Made by a program: the position numbers and the translations under genes. A model generated the notes under the pieces. That model did not search any database. It saw nothing but the letters and a program-made list of their open reading frames with translations, and was not told the origin of the DNA. This document shows positions 9,085 to 18,694 of a DNA stretch of 64,000 nt, piece by piece; positions within the stretch are counted from its first letter, which is position 1, and each line of letters opens with the position of its first letter. Source of the DNA: Clostridium scatologenes (GTDB lineage: Bacteria; Bacillota; Clostridia; Clostridiales; Clostridiaceae); assembly GCF_000968375.1 (NCBI RefSeq), contig NZ_CP009933.1, positions 3,162,001-3,226,000 of the forward strand, given 5' to 3'.

Positions 9085-11088
9085 TTAATTAATTTTAAAG
9101 TTTTTAACTGCAGCATCTAATTCTTCTGTTAATTTATTTAATTTTTCTGCAGATACTAAAACTTCACTAAGTCCACTAGCTTGTTCCTGTGATGATGCAC
9201 TAACTTCTTCTGTAGAAGCTGCCGTATCTTCAGAAATTCGTGCTAAATCAGAGAAGGTTTCTACCATAGTTTCTCTATTTTTGCCAATTACCTCTAACTC
9301 ATAACTTACCTTTTCTATACTACTTCTAAGTAATTTGGAATCACTTTCAATATCTTTAAATGATGAATTAGTTTCATTTACACTGTTTCCTGTTTCCATA
9401 CCTATTTGTGAAGAATAATTAATTTTATCCAAAACAGCTTTAACACCACTTCCAATTTTGTTTACTATAGAATTAATTTCTTCTGCTGATTCTCCAGATT
9501 GCTCTGCTAACTTTCTTACTTCTTCTGCTACCACTGCAAAACCTTTTCCAGCATCACCAGCTCTAGCTGCCTCTATACTAGCATTTAGTGCAAGCAAATT
9601 AGTTTGTTCTGTTATTTGTTTTATAGTTTCAGTTATTTCATTAACCTTTTTAGAATTTTCAGCAAGTACATTTACTTCTTCCAAAACTTCTTCATTGGAT
9701 TTGGCAGTTTTATCAAAATTAATTACTAGCTTATTTATATTTTCTAAACCCTTTTCTGTAGAAATTTTAACTCTACTAGATGCCTCTAGCATATGTTTTG
9801 AATCATCCAAGCATCCTTTTACCTTTTCTCCTAAAAGTTCAGCTAATTTAAAGCTTTCATCTACATTTTCTGCTTGATTTGAAGCTCCATTAGCAATACC
9901 TTGTATTGATTTAGCTATTTCCTCTCCTGCACCAGTAGCTTGTTGACATATACCAACCATAGCTTCCGTAGATTCCTTTATACGCTTAGAACTCTCAACT
10001 GTTTCTTTAATTATTTCTACCACTTCACCTATCATTAAATTCAAAGATTTTGTTATAGACTCTATTTCTATACTGCATTTCAGATTTTCATCCATTTTCT
10101 CTGTAAAATCTCCCTTGCTAAGCTTAAACAACCTTTTTTCAATATTCTCTACAGGCTTAGTAATAGATTTAGAAAATAAGTTTCCAATTATTACTGCTAA
10201 AATGATTACTATTAATGCTATAATAAGTATCATTTTTATAATACTATTTATTTTTGAGTTAAACTCTGTTTCAGGTATAAAACCAAGTACTTTCCATCCA
10301 GTTTCAGCATTTTTTAAACTATATACAAAATAATTTGTACCATTTATCTTTTCAAATACTCCTGCTTTTCCTGAATTAGCAACATCATTTATCCATTTTT
10401 GATCTTTAGCATTTTTTCCAATAAGTGAAGAATCTTTATGCGCTATTATCGTTCCTGTTCCATCAATTACTGATACATAACCTGAATCACCAATTTTTGA
10501 ATTAGCTACTTGTTGAGCAATTTGAGTAAGTTTTATATCTATTCCAGCTACACCTATAACTTGTCCACTAGCAGCATCTTTAATTGACTTTACATAACTT
10601 ACTACATATTGACCTTTATTAAAAGCATCTTCATAAGGATCTGTGAGAACTATTTCTCCATTTTTAGATACCCCCTGTGGATACCATGGTCTCTTTCGTG
10701 GATCATAACCCTGTGGCAAATCCTGTTTAGGTTGTACAAGCATTCTTCCATCACTTACACCTAGATAAGCAGCACTTACTTCTTTATGACTTTGTGCATA
10801 AACATTATTAAAATCAAGAATTGAGTTAGCAGCATTAGTATCTTTAAGTACATTTTGATTATTAGTATTCTTAGATATCATGTCAACTGACTCCCTACTG
10901 CTTTGATCAACAGACTTAATTGTTTCATCTATTTTTCCAAGAGTAGTATATAAATAATCATTAAAAATATTGTTAAAATTTTTCTTTACATAATAATAAT
11001 TAAAAAAAGCTATAATACATTGAGGTATTATTGCCATAAAAATTAATATTGCTATAATTTGTGTGTGAAGCTTCATTCTTCCTTTCAT
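9085..11088 (-). CDS. methyl-accepting chemotaxis protein with Cache sensor
   Basis: About 667 residues. A membrane helix near residues 8-28 is followed by a periplasmic-type dCache domain of about 240 residues, including RKRPWYPQG and GVAGIDIKL typical of ligand-binding Cache domains. A second helix is near 280-300, then HAMP and a methyl-accepting domain with the hairpin tip IKQITEQTNLLALNASIEAARAGDAGKGFAVVA. The start at 11088 has GGGGG eight bases upstream. It senses an unknown small molecule, perhaps an amino acid, and signals to CheA. It ends at a double hairpin and stands alone. Confidence 0.92.
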   Translation of the reverse strand: MKGRMKLHTQIIAILIFMAIIPQCIIAFFNYYYVKKNFNNIFNDYLYTTLGKIDETIKSVDQSSRESVDMISKNTNNQNVLKDTNAANSILDFNNVYAQSHKEVSAAYLGVSDGRMLVQPKQDLPQGYDPRKRPWYPQGVSKNGEIVLTDPYEDAFNKGQYVVSYVKSIKDAASGQVIGVAGIDIKLTQIAQQVANSKIGDSGYVSVIDGTGTIIAHKDSSLIGKNAKDQKWINDVANSGKAGVFEKINGTNYFVYSLKNAETGWKVLGFIPETEFNSKINSIIKMILIIALIVIILAVIIGNLFSKSITKPVENIEKRLFKLSKGDFTEKMDENLKCSIEIESITKSLNLMIGEVVEIIKETVESSKRIKESTEAMVGICQQATGAGEEIAKSIQGIANGASNQAENVDESFKLAELLGEKVKGCLDDSKHMLEASSRVKISTEKGLENINKLVINFDKTAKSNEEVLEEVNVLAENSKKVNEITETIKQITEQTNLLALNASIEAARAGDAGKGFAVVAEEVRKLAEQSGESAEEINSIVNKIGSGVKAVLDKINYSSQIGMETGNSVNETNSSFKDIESDSKLLRSSIEKVSYELEVIGKNRETMVETFSDLARISEDTAASTEEVSASSQEQASGLSEVLVSAEKLNKLTEELDAAVKNFKIN

Positions 11089-11116
11089 AAACCTTACCCC
11101 CATAATTACTAAACAA

Positions 11117-11181
11117 AATTTTCACTTAATACAAGCATATTACGAAGCAAAGCTTCGCAAGCTAAGAATTAATAGTGAATT
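11117..11181. repeat. foldback repeat with nested hairpin
   Basis: Outer imperfect arms AATTTTCACTTAAT (11117-11130) and ATTAATAGTGAATT (11168-11181) enclose a perfect stem CGAAGC-aaa-GCTTCG (11143-11157). A second element of the same design lies at 28083-28142. It resembles a short non-autonomous intergenic repeat. It falls between the unknown gene and the chemoreceptor. Confidence 0.55.
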
Positions 11182-11208
11182 GCACTGATACTATAACCAA
11201 TATATTTT

Positions 11209-11823
11209 TTACTCTTCATTGGAGTCTATATACATACACACATCAGCAAAATTTGAAATTAAATCAGCAATTCTTTGTACAGTTTCTTTAGTATTACCCT
11301 TTAATAAATCTACTGATAACTCTTCGTTATGTGATATGAACTGATAAACATTTAAAGTTATATAGTCTCTAATTTTAAAATATAAGTAATCTTCCTCTAA
11401 AGCAATGATTCTTTCAGGCAATTCTGTAATAGACGTATATCTTTCTATAAATGCTAAATCATCTTTGTCTAAATTTTTGCCATCTTTAAACGTTATTTTC
11501 CCATTTTCTATAATAGTTTCAGACTGCTGTTCCATATAAGCAATAATATCATTAATTTTACTTGGTTCTGGAATTTTTTCTTCTTTTCCCCATGCATACA
11601 TTATATCTAATTGCTTATTCCAAAGATTTCTAAAATAAATAAGCTCTGCCTGCAAATAAACTGAATATTCTTTTTCACCTTTTACTTTTTCCTTTTTATC
11701 TCTTAATATATTATAGATACTTTCATGCCAATAATTTTTGGCTGTTATTACTGGTTTTGCCGATAATTCTACTAATTCCGATATTATTTCAGTTTTGTCT
11801 TTATCTTCAGAATTTTTTACCAT
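11209..11823 (-). CDS. hypothetical protein, unknown family
   Basis: A 204-residue acidic, soluble and mostly helical protein; I do not recognise the family. It has no signal peptide, membrane helix or metal motif. The segment YLQAELIYFRNLWNKQLDIMYAWGK is aromatic-rich and amphipathic. GGGGG precedes the ATG, so it is a credible gene. It lies between the his operon terminator and the foldback repeat upstream of the chemoreceptor, with no evident functional partner. Confidence 0.6.
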   Translation of the reverse strand: MVKNSEDKDKTEIISELVELSAKPVITAKNYWHESIYNILRDKKEKVKGEKEYSVYLQAELIYFRNLWNKQLDIMYAWGKEEKIPEPSKINDIIAYMEQQSETIIENGKITFKDGKNLDKDDLAFIERYTSITELPERIIALEEDYLYFKIRDYITLNVYQFISHNEELSVDLLKGNTKETVQRIADLISNFADVCMYIDSNEE

Positions 11824-11934
11824 TTATAATTCCCCCTACACTTATTATATATATTTCTGTTTCATTTTTATTTTCATATTTACATAATATCACATTTTTT
11901 TGAATTATCGTATGATTTTTTATTTTATTTTTAA

Positions 11935-11977
11935 TAAAATTTTATGACCTAAGATCTTATACTCAATCTTAGGTCAT
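11935..11977 (-). terminator. terminator of the histidine operon
   Basis: An 11-bp stem, ATGACCTAAGA (11944-11954) with TCTTAGGTCAT (11967-11977), is followed on the minus strand by AAAATTTTATT. It lies 13 bases past the hisE stop. Confidence 0.85.
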
Positions 11978-11989
11978 TAGCACTAATTC

Positions 11990-12325
11990 CTAATGTATAC
12001 TTTCTACTTCTTTTCTTTCTGGTTTTTTGTTACATATTTTTTGTCTTCTCTTTTCAAGTTCTGTCATTATGTCTTCTATTTTTATTCCCTGCTGTACCAT
12101 TAAAACTACAACATGATAAAACAAATCACTTATTTCATAAACTGTTTCATCCTTACTATTATTTTTAGCTCCTATAATAACTTCAGCTGTTTCTTCTCCA
12201 ACTTTTTTTAAAATTTTATCTACACCTTCTTTAAAAAGATAACTTGTGTAAGATCCTTCTATTGGATTTTCCTTTCTATCCTCTACTATTTCATAAAGTT
12301 GTTGTACTATGTTTTTTAATTCCAT
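11990..12325 (-). CDS. hisE: phosphoribosyl-ATP pyrophosphatase HisE
   Basis: A 111-residue MazG-like all-helical protein. The sequence KEGVDKILKKVGEETAEVIIGAKN then ETVYEISDLFYHVVVLMVQQG carries the acidic metal residues of HisE. It hydrolyses PR-ATP to PR-AMP, the second histidine step. AAGGGGG precedes the ATG. It is the last gene of the his operon and is separate from HisI here, whereas many bacteria fuse the two. Confidence 0.95.
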   Translation of the reverse strand: MELKNIVQQLYEIVEDRKENPIEGSYTSYLFKEGVDKILKKVGEETAEVIIGAKNNSKDETVYEISDLFYHVVVLMVQQGIKIEDIMTELEKRRQKICNKKPERKEVESIH

Positions 12326-12353
12326 TTTTATTTCCCCCTTTTAAATTATTTTT

Positions 12354-12698
12354 TTAAATGGAAACATTTCTATAAAAACAGGTTCTGTTCCCTGTATGAC
12401 AAGCAGCTCCTATTTGCTCTACTTTTATGAGAAGAGTATCCTCATCACAATCCACATAAATAGCTTTTACATATTGATAATGTCCTGATGTTGCTCCTTT
12501 ATTCCAAAATTCACTTCTAGACCTACTCCAAAACCAAGTAGTCCCAGTTTCCAGAGTCTTTCTTAAGGATTCTTCATTCATATAAGCAAGCATAAGTACT
12601 TCATTATTTTTAAAATCTTGAACTATTGCAGGAATTAATTTATTACTAAAGTTTAATTTTGTAAAATTCACCTTATCTACTTTTTCTAAGTCTTGCAT
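12354..12698 (-). CDS. hisI: phosphoribosyl-AMP cyclohydrolase HisI
   Basis: A 114-residue enzyme with VLMLAYMNEESLRKTLETG, WSRSRSEFWNKGATSGH, DCDEDTLLIKVEQIGAACHTG and RTCF. These hold the conserved zinc cysteines and the magnesium aspartates (DCDxD). It opens the purine ring of PR-AMP in the third step. Single-domain length means it lacks the HisE part, which is the next gene. Confidence 0.95.
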   Translation of the reverse strand: MQDLEKVDKVNFTKLNFSNKLIPAIVQDFKNNEVLMLAYMNEESLRKTLETGTTWFWSRSRSEFWNKGATSGHYQYVKAIYVDCDEDTLLIKVEQIGAACHTGNRTCFYRNVSI

Positions 12699-12763
12699 AA
12701 TGTTACCTCTTTGTTATAATAAATCTTTACTATATTGTTTATTCAAAATAACTAATATATAAT

Positions 12764-13525
12764 TTAATCCCTTATTTCTATATTTTTTTCCTTTAAATAT
12801 TCTTTAACTTGTTTTATACTTAGTTCCCTATAGTGGAAAAGCGAAGCTGCTAATGCTGCATCTGCACCTGAATTAGCAAAAACTTCATAAAAATGTTCTA
12901 AAGTTCCACAGCCTCCTGATGCTATTACAGGTATGTTTACTGACTCTGTTATAGCCTTAGTAAGCATTATGTCATATCCAGACTTTGTTCCATCTGTATT
13001 CATACTTGTTAAAAGTATTTCGCCAGCTCCAAGATCTTCTGCCTTTTTTGCCCACTGTACGGCATCCAAACCTGTATCTATTCTTCCACCATTTATAACA
13101 ACATTCCAACCTGTTTTATCTTCTCTCATCTTAGCGTCTATAGCTACTACCACGCACTGACTTCCAAATCTATCTGATGCATTTTTTATAAGCTCTGGAT
13201 TTCTTATTGCTGCTGAGTTAACAGATACTTTGTCAGCACCTGCTCTTAAAATGTTTTTAAAATCCTCTAAATCCCTTATACCACCACCAACTGTAAGGGG
13301 TATAAATACTTTTTCTGCTGTTTTTCTAACTACATCTATCATAGTCTTTCTTCCTTCATGTGTAGCAGTTATATCTAAAAATACAATTTCATCTGCACCT
13401 TCCTTGTTATAAGCTTCTGCTATACTTACAGGGTCCCCTACATCCTTTAAATTTACAAAATTAATTCCTTTTACTACCCTGCCCATATTTACATCTAAAC
13501 AAGGTACTATTCTCTTTGTAAGCAA
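12764..13525 (-). CDS. hisF: imidazole glycerol phosphate synthase cyclase subunit HisF
   Basis: A (beta/alpha)8 barrel of about 253 residues starting LTKRIVPCLDVNMGRVVKG. The first catalytic aspartate is in CLDV and the second is in MNTDGTKSGYD. It takes ammonia from HisH and forms IGP and AICAR. The start is read as TTG at 13525, six bases after GAGGTG, rather than the GTG three codons earlier that lies inside that ribosome site. The amidotransferase partner hisH is encoded three genes upstream. Confidence 0.95.
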   Translation of the reverse strand: MLTKRIVPCLDVNMGRVVKGINFVNLKDVGDPVSIAEAYNKEGADEIVFLDITATHEGRKTMIDVVRKTAEKVFIPLTVGGGIRDLEDFKNILRAGADKVSVNSAAIRNPELIKNASDRFGSQCVVVAIDAKMREDKTGWNVVINGGRIDTGLDAVQWAKKAEDLGAGEILLTSMNTDGTKSGYDIMLTKAITESVNIPVIASGGCGTLEHFYEVFANSGADAALAASLFHYRELSIKQVKEYLKEKNIEIRD

Positions 13526-13549
13526 AATTGTCACCTCTTTTCATACCTA

Positions 13550-14614
13550 TTAAATTTCATTCATAATTTCCTTCAACTTTTCAATGAAGAAGTCCATCTC
13601 TTCATCTGACCCTATACTTACTCTTAAATAATTATTTATTCTTTCTTTATTGAAATATCGTACTAATACACTTTTTTCTCTTAGCTTAGTAAATAAGTCA
13701 CTAGCAGCATAATCCTTATGTGCTATGAAAATAAAATTAGCCTTTGAAGGTATTACATTAAATCCTAAAGATTTTAATTTTTTTACAATCCTCTCTCTTG
13801 TGTTTATTACCTTTGTTACACATTCTATGAAATACTCTTCATCCTTTATTGCTGCCACCGATGCTGCTGCTGCCACCTTATCTATGGTATAAGAATTAAA
13901 AGAATTTTTCACTCTATTTAATCCTTGTATAAGTTCTTCATTACCCATGGCAAAACCTACACGAATTCCTGCCAATGATCTTGATTTAGAAAGTGTTTGT
14001 ACTACCAAGAGATTATCATATTCTTTTATAAGTCCAACTACTGAATTTCCACCAAAATCTATATAAGCTTCATCAATTATAACTACTTTATTAGAATTGT
14101 AATTTAAAATTCTCTTTATAGAATCTGTATCAAGACACCTTCCTGTCGGTGCATTAGGATTTGGAATAATTACTCCTCCATTTTTTTCTGCAAACTCACT
14201 AACTGGTATAGAAAAATCATCTTCTAATTTTGCAAGCCTATAATTTAAATTATATAATCCAGCATAAACAGGATAAAAACTGTAACTAATATCAGGAAAG
14301 ATAATAGTCTCATTAGTGTTAAAAAAAGTTAAAAATGAAAAAGCTAAAACCTCATCAGAACCATTGCCTATAAATATTTCATCTTTGCTTAAATTATAAT
14401 GCTCAGCAATAGTTTTTCTAAATTCATCACAATCAGGATCTGGATACAATCTCAAATCCCCATTAGCTGCATTTTTTATCGCTTCTAACACTTTAGGCGA
14501 TGGAGGATATGGATTCTCATTTGTATTCAATTTTATATATTTTTTATCCTTAGGCTGCTCTCCGCAAACATAAGGTTCTATACTTTTCGTAATTTCACTC
14601 CAATACTTACTCAT
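13550..14614 (-). CDS. hisC: histidinol-phosphate aminotransferase HisC
   Basis: A 354-residue class-I/II PLP aminotransferase. The pattern LNTNENPYPPSPKV, GNGSDEVL, PNPNAPTGR, DEAYIDF and the PLP lysine motif QTLSKSRSLAGIRVGFA identify HisC. It transaminates imidazole-acetol phosphate with glutamate. GAAGGAAG precedes the ATG. Its place between hisA and hisF inside the operon removes doubt with other aromatic aminotransferases. Confidence 0.95.
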   Translation of the reverse strand: MSKYWSEITKSIEPYVCGEQPKDKKYIKLNTNENPYPPSPKVLEAIKNAANGDLRLYPDPDCDEFRKTIAEHYNLSKDEIFIGNGSDEVLAFSFLTFFNTNETIIFPDISYSFYPVYAGLYNLNYRLAKLEDDFSIPVSEFAEKNGGVIIPNPNAPTGRCLDTDSIKRILNYNSNKVVIIDEAYIDFGGNSVVGLIKEYDNLLVVQTLSKSRSLAGIRVGFAMGNEELIQGLNRVKNSFNSYTIDKVAAAASVAAIKDEEYFIECVTKVINTRERIVKKLKSLGFNVIPSKANFIFIAHKDYAASDLFTKLREKSVLVRYFNKERINNYLRVSIGSDEEMDFFIEKLKEIMNEI

Positions 14615-14683
14615 AATTGAAAACTTCCTTCACTATTATTATTTTCGCCCAGCTTTTGCAAATACAAAATTTTAATAATTAAC

Positions 14684-15397
14684 CTATTTGCAAACCTTTA
14701 TAGCTTCTTTCAAATCTATATTTCCGGAATATATAGCCTTGCCTGTTATAGCTCCATAAATGCCCATTTCACTTATGGTCTTTAAATCTTCTATACTTTT
14801 GATTCCACCAGAAGCTATTATATTGCAGCTTACACTATTTTGTATTTTGCCTAATTGTTCTAAATTAGGTCCTTGAAGTGTTCCATCCTTACTTATATCA
14901 GTGAAAATGATAGTTTTAACTCCTATTTTCTCCATCTCTTTGGCAAAATCTATGTAATCTATGCTGCTTATATTCATCCAACCATCTACAGCTACTTTTT
15001 CATCTTTTGCATCTATCCCTACTGCTATTTTTTCTCCATGTTTTTTAACTGCTTCAATTACTAAATCAGTATTATTTAGAGCTGCTGTACCCAATATAAC
15101 TCTGCTTATTCCCTTAGTTATGAGATAATCTATCTTTTCCATATCCCTTATTCCGCCGCCAACCTCTATAGGTAATTTCACTTTATCTATTACATCTAAA
15201 ATTTTATCTATATTCTTCATAGAACCTTTAACTGCTCCATCTAAATCCACCATATGAATATATTCTGCCTTGCAAGCCTTAAATTCCAATGCCGTTTCCA
15301 CAACATCCTTAGCTACTACTTCAGAAGAATCCATTTTTCCTTGATATAACCTTACACATTTTCCATCCTTTAAATCTATAGCTGGAAGTATTATCAC
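14684..15397 (-). CDS. hisA: ProFAR isomerase HisA
   Basis: A barrel of about 237 residues starting from a GTG at 15397, six bases after AAGAGGTG. Motifs LPAIDLKDGKCVRLYQGK, HMVDLDGA, VEVGGGIR-like (PIEVGGGIRD) and FTDISKDGTLQGPN carry the two catalytic aspartates and phosphate sites. It performs the Amadori rearrangement before HisF/HisH. The start three codons upstream overlaps the ribosome site. Confidence 0.94.
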   Translation of the reverse strand: MIILPAIDLKDGKCVRLYQGKMDSSEVVAKDVVETALEFKACKAEYIHMVDLDGAVKGSMKNIDKILDVIDKVKLPIEVGGGIRDMEKIDYLITKGISRVILGTAALNNTDLVIEAVKKHGEKIAVGIDAKDEKVAVDGWMNISSIDYIDFAKEMEKIGVKTIIFTDISKDGTLQGPNLEQLGKIQNSVSCNIIASGGIKSIEDLKTISEMGIYGAITGKAIYSGNIDLKEAIKVCK

Positions 15398-15412
15398 CAA
15401 AAACACCTCTTT

Positions 15413-16015
15413 CTAAATCAAACTAGCAAAATTTTTAAGAATCTTTATACCCACATCTCCACTTTTTTCTGGATGAAACTGTGCTCCAAATAAATTGCCT
15501 TTGTTTACAACTGCTGGTACATCTATTCCATATTTGGTTGTAGCCTTTAGTATGTTCTTTTCCTCTATCTCTGCATAAAATGAATGAACAAAATACACAT
15601 AACTTTCTTCATTTATTCCCTTAAGCAAAGCACATTGTTTTTCCATTTTAAGACTATTCCATCCCATATGAGGTATTTTTATGTCTCCATACATCTTTTT
15701 TATAGTTCCTTTAAAGAATCCTAAACCATCACACTCCCTTACTTCCTCTCCCTTTGAAAATAAGAGCTGCATCCCAAGACATATACCAAGAGTAGGTATT
15801 CCTTTATTTACAACTTCTTTCAAAGCATTATCCAGAGATTTTTCTTTTAAATTTTCCATAGCATCAGGAAAAGCTCCTACACCTGGAAGAATAACGCCGT
15901 CACTTTTTAATATTTCTTCTATATTTGAAGTTATTACAGCTTTCTCACCTATATATTCTAAAGCCTTTTGGACACTTCTTAAATTTCCCATTCCATAATC
16001 TATGATTGAAATCAA
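15413..16015 (-). CDS. hisH: imidazole glycerol phosphate synthase amidotransferase subunit HisH
   Basis: A class-I glutamine amidotransferase of about 200 residues: IDYGMGNLRSVQKALE at the start, nucleophile motif GICLGMQLLF, then HMGWNSL and FGAQFHPEKSG with the catalytic His/Glu. It supplies ammonia to HisF. The TTG at 16015 fits the GAGGTG spacing better than the GTG three codons earlier. It lies in the operon immediately upstream of hisA. Confidence 0.95.
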   Translation of the reverse strand: MISIIDYGMGNLRSVQKALEYIGEKAVITSNIEEILKSDGVILPGVGAFPDAMENLKEKSLDNALKEVVNKGIPTLGICLGMQLLFSKGEEVRECDGLGFFKGTIKKMYGDIKIPHMGWNSLKMEKQCALLKGINEESYVYFVHSFYAEIEEKNILKATTKYGIDVPAVVNKGNLFGAQFHPEKSGDVGIKILKNFASLI

Positions 16016-16034
16016 TATATTCACACCTCTTTCA

Positions 16035-16619
16035 CTATAAGCTTCCTTTTGTAGACATAACTCCTTTTATTCTTTCATCCTTTGTGATAGCTTCTTTTAA
16101 AGCCTTACCAAAAGCTTTAAATAAAGCTTCAATCATATGATGACTATTTTTTCCATAAAGTATTTTCTCATGAAGAGTTATACCTGCATTAAAAGCCACT
16201 GCTCTAAAAAATTCTTCTACTAGTTCTGTATCCATTTCTCCAACTCTATCTGAATTAAATTCAGCATCAAATACTATATATGCTCTTCCACTTATATCCA
16301 TAGAAACCATAGCTAAAGCCTCATCCATAGGAAGAAATACTGTTCCATATCTTTTTATACCACTCTTATCTTCTAAAGCTTTTTCTATACATTTTCCAAA
16401 AGTTATCCCTACGTCTTCAATAGTATGATGTGGATCTACATAAAGGTCCCCCTTTGCTTTTATCTTAACATCTATTAATCCATGCTTTGACATAAGACAT
16501 AGCATATGATCAAAGAATCCTATACCTGTATCTATATCATGTTTTCCGCTTCCATCTAAGTTTATCTCTATACTTATATCCGTTTCTAAAGTTTTTCTAT
16601 CTATTTGTGCTGTTCTCAT
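16035..16619 (-). CDS. hisB: imidazoleglycerol-phosphate dehydratase HisB
   Basis: A 194-residue single-domain dehydratase. It has the metal motifs GFFDHMLCLMSKHG, DPHHTIEDVGI and GKNSHHMIEALFKAFGKAL, plus D-E-A-L-A and IDISGR-like (MDISGR). The N-terminal phosphatase domain found in enterobacterial HisB is absent, so histidinol-phosphate phosphatase must be encoded elsewhere; the PHP gene at 8136-8906 is one candidate. Confidence 0.95.
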   Translation of the reverse strand: MRTAQIDRKTLETDISIEINLDGSGKHDIDTGIGFFDHMLCLMSKHGLIDVKIKAKGDLYVDPHHTIEDVGITFGKCIEKALEDKSGIKRYGTVFLPMDEALAMVSMDISGRAYIVFDAEFNSDRVGEMDTELVEEFFRAVAFNAGITLHEKILYGKNSHHMIEALFKAFGKALKEAITKDERIKGVMSTKGSL

Positions 16620-16636
16620 ACTACCACCTTCTATGC

Positions 16637-17956
16637 TTAATTTTTCGAACTTATATTATCTTGCATTCTTATCTTTATAGAATTCGCATGAGCTGTAAGC
16701 CCCTCAGTTTCAGCTAACTTTATAACCTTATCCCCTACATCTAATAAAGCTTCTTTTGAATATCGTATAAAACTGCTCTTCTTTACAAAGTCATCCACTG
16801 AAAGAGGTGAGAAAAATCTAGCAGTTCCACTAGTTGGAAGTACGTGATTAGGCCCAGCTATATAATCTCCTAATGGTTCTGGTGCAAAATATCCAAGAAA
16901 TATTGAACCTGCATTTTTTACATATCCTAAACTTAAAAATGGGTCTTCTATACATAACTCTAAGTGTTCTGGTGCTATATCATTTGACATTTCAATAGCT
17001 TTTTCTATACTATCAACAACTATAATAGCTCCATAATTTTTAAGAGAATGTAATATTATATCCTTACGGCTTAAATTTTCTACCTGCATTTTTAATTGCT
17101 TTTTTACCTCTTCTGCTAAGTCTTGTGAAGTTGTTATTAGTATTGAAGATGCTAACTTATCATGTTCAGCTTGAGACATTAAATCTGCTGCTATATATTT
17201 TGGATTAGCATTTTCATCTGCTATAACCAATATTTCACTAGGTCCTGCTATCATATCTATGTCTACATTTCCATAAACACTTTTCTTAGCCATAGCCACA
17301 TAGACATTCCCAGGCCCTACTACTTTATCAACTCTATCTATAGTTTCTGTTCCAAAAGCTAATGCCGCAACAGCTTGAGCTCCTCCTGCTTTATAAATCT
17401 TATCTACTCCAGCTATATCTGCTGCTACTAAAATATTAGGGTTTATACTTCCATCCTTTGATGGAGGAGTTACCATAGTTATACTACGTACTCCAGCCAC
17501 TTTAGCTGGAATTGTATTCATAAGTACTGATGATGGATAAGCAGCAGTGCCTCCAGGAACATATATTCCTACCTTTTGTAATGGCCTTATCTGTTGCCCC
17601 AATACAACTTCATTTTCATTTGTAATCATCCATGAATTTCTTTTCTGCTTCTCATGAAAAAACTTTATATTTTTTACAGCTAAATTTATAGCATCAATAA
17701 ATTCTTTGTCTACATTTTCATAAGCCTCATCTATTTCTTTTTTAGTTACACAAATGTTTTTTTTATCTATATTTTTACTATCAAACTGATTCGTATAAGA
17801 AATTAAAGCCTCATCACCTTTTTCTTTTACATCTCTGAGGATTATTTCAACTTGCTTAGTTACTTCTTGGTGTACTGACTCTTCTCTGTTTCGTAAGCTT
17901 TTCAAAAAATCTTTTCCAGCTTTTGTATTTCCAGATATGGTATTTATAATACTCAT
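16637..17956 (-). CDS. hisD: histidinol dehydrogenase HisD
   Basis: About 439 residues. Conserved features include YVPGGTAAYPSSVLMN, PPSKDG, GGAQAVAALAFGT, KVVGPGNVYVAMAKK, DMIAGPSEILVIAD, DLMSQAEHD and GPNHVLPTSGTARFFSPLSV. These contain the zinc ligands and catalytic histidines of HisD. It oxidises histidinol to histidine with NAD. The ATG at 17956 follows GGAGGTAATAAAC. Confidence 0.95.
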   Translation of the reverse strand: MSIINTISGNTKAGKDFLKSLRNREESVHQEVTKQVEIILRDVKEKGDEALISYTNQFDSKNIDKKNICVTKKEIDEAYENVDKEFIDAINLAVKNIKFFHEKQKRNSWMITNENEVVLGQQIRPLQKVGIYVPGGTAAYPSSVLMNTIPAKVAGVRSITMVTPPSKDGSINPNILVAADIAGVDKIYKAGGAQAVAALAFGTETIDRVDKVVGPGNVYVAMAKKSVYGNVDIDMIAGPSEILVIADENANPKYIAADLMSQAEHDKLASSILITTSQDLAEEVKKQLKMQVENLSRKDIILHSLKNYGAIIVVDSIEKAIEMSNDIAPEHLELCIEDPFLSLGYVKNAGSIFLGYFAPEPLGDYIAGPNHVLPTSGTARFFSPLSVDDFVKKSSFIRYSKEALLDVGDKVIKLAETEGLTAHANSIKIRMQDNISSKN

Positions 17957-18003
17957 GTTTATTACCTCCAAAGTTATGCATTAAAAACATATTAAATTAA
18001 GCT

Positions 18004-18666
18004 CTATTGCTCTAATACTAATTCTCCTAATTTCATCTCAGTTTGAAGTAACTCCACTATTTCTTGTATTTCCTCTTTCTTCATTTTCATACTAGCTATA
18101 TTTACCACTAATCTTGCACTAATGCTACATATGTCTTCATATACAACTAAGCCATTTTCTTTTAATGTGTTTCCTGTTTCAACTATATCCACTATGGCAT
18201 CTGCTAATCCTAATATTGGAGCTAATTCTACAGAACCTTCTATTTTTATAATTTCTACATCTTGACCCATTTTTCTAAAATAGTTTCTAGCCACATTAGG
18301 ATATTTTGTAGCTATTTTTTTCCTGTTATATCCTTCATAAAAATTTGAGTTTTTAGGTCCCGCAACTGCAAATTTACATTTTCCAAACTTTAAATCCAAC
18401 ACTTCATAAAAATTTCTATTTTGTTCTAACAATGTGTCCTTTCCAACTATACCAATGTCTACTACTCCATGTTCCACATAGGTAAGCACATCTGGAGCCT
18501 TTACTAGAACGAAATCTATATTAAACTTATCATTATGAAATATTAACTTTCTACCCTTATTCATTAGATCACTACAATCTATACCTGACCTATGAAATAT
18601 ATCTACAGCACATTTTTCAATTCTGCCCTTTGTTAAAGCTATTTTAATTGTTTTTCTATTTACCAT
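18004..18666 (-). CDS. hisG: ATP phosphoribosyltransferase catalytic subunit HisG, short form
   Basis: A 220-residue short-form HisG with KIALTKGRIEK, DVLTYVEHGVVDIGIVGKDTL, CKFAVAGPKN, IEGSVELAPILGLADAIVDIVETGNTLKENGL. It lacks the C-terminal ACT-like regulatory domain, so it requires HisZ, encoded immediately upstream. It commits ATP and PRPP to histidine synthesis; feedback inhibition is expected to run through HisZ. Confidence 0.95.
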   Translation of the reverse strand: MVNRKTIKIALTKGRIEKCAVDIFHRSGIDCSDLMNKGRKLIFHNDKFNIDFVLVKAPDVLTYVEHGVVDIGIVGKDTLLEQNRNFYEVLDLKFGKCKFAVAGPKNSNFYEGYNRKKIATKYPNVARNYFRKMGQDVEIIKIEGSVELAPILGLADAIVDIVETGNTLKENGLVVYEDICSISARLVVNIASMKMKKEEIQEIVELLQTEMKLGELVLEQ

Positions 18667-18694
18667 GCTAAACGCTCCATTTCCATAATCTGTT

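Noticed and set aside
9458..9877. Plus-strand frame of 139 codons inside the chemoreceptor
   Set aside because: It is antisense to the conserved methyl-accepting domain and rich in serine, a common artefact of such genes.
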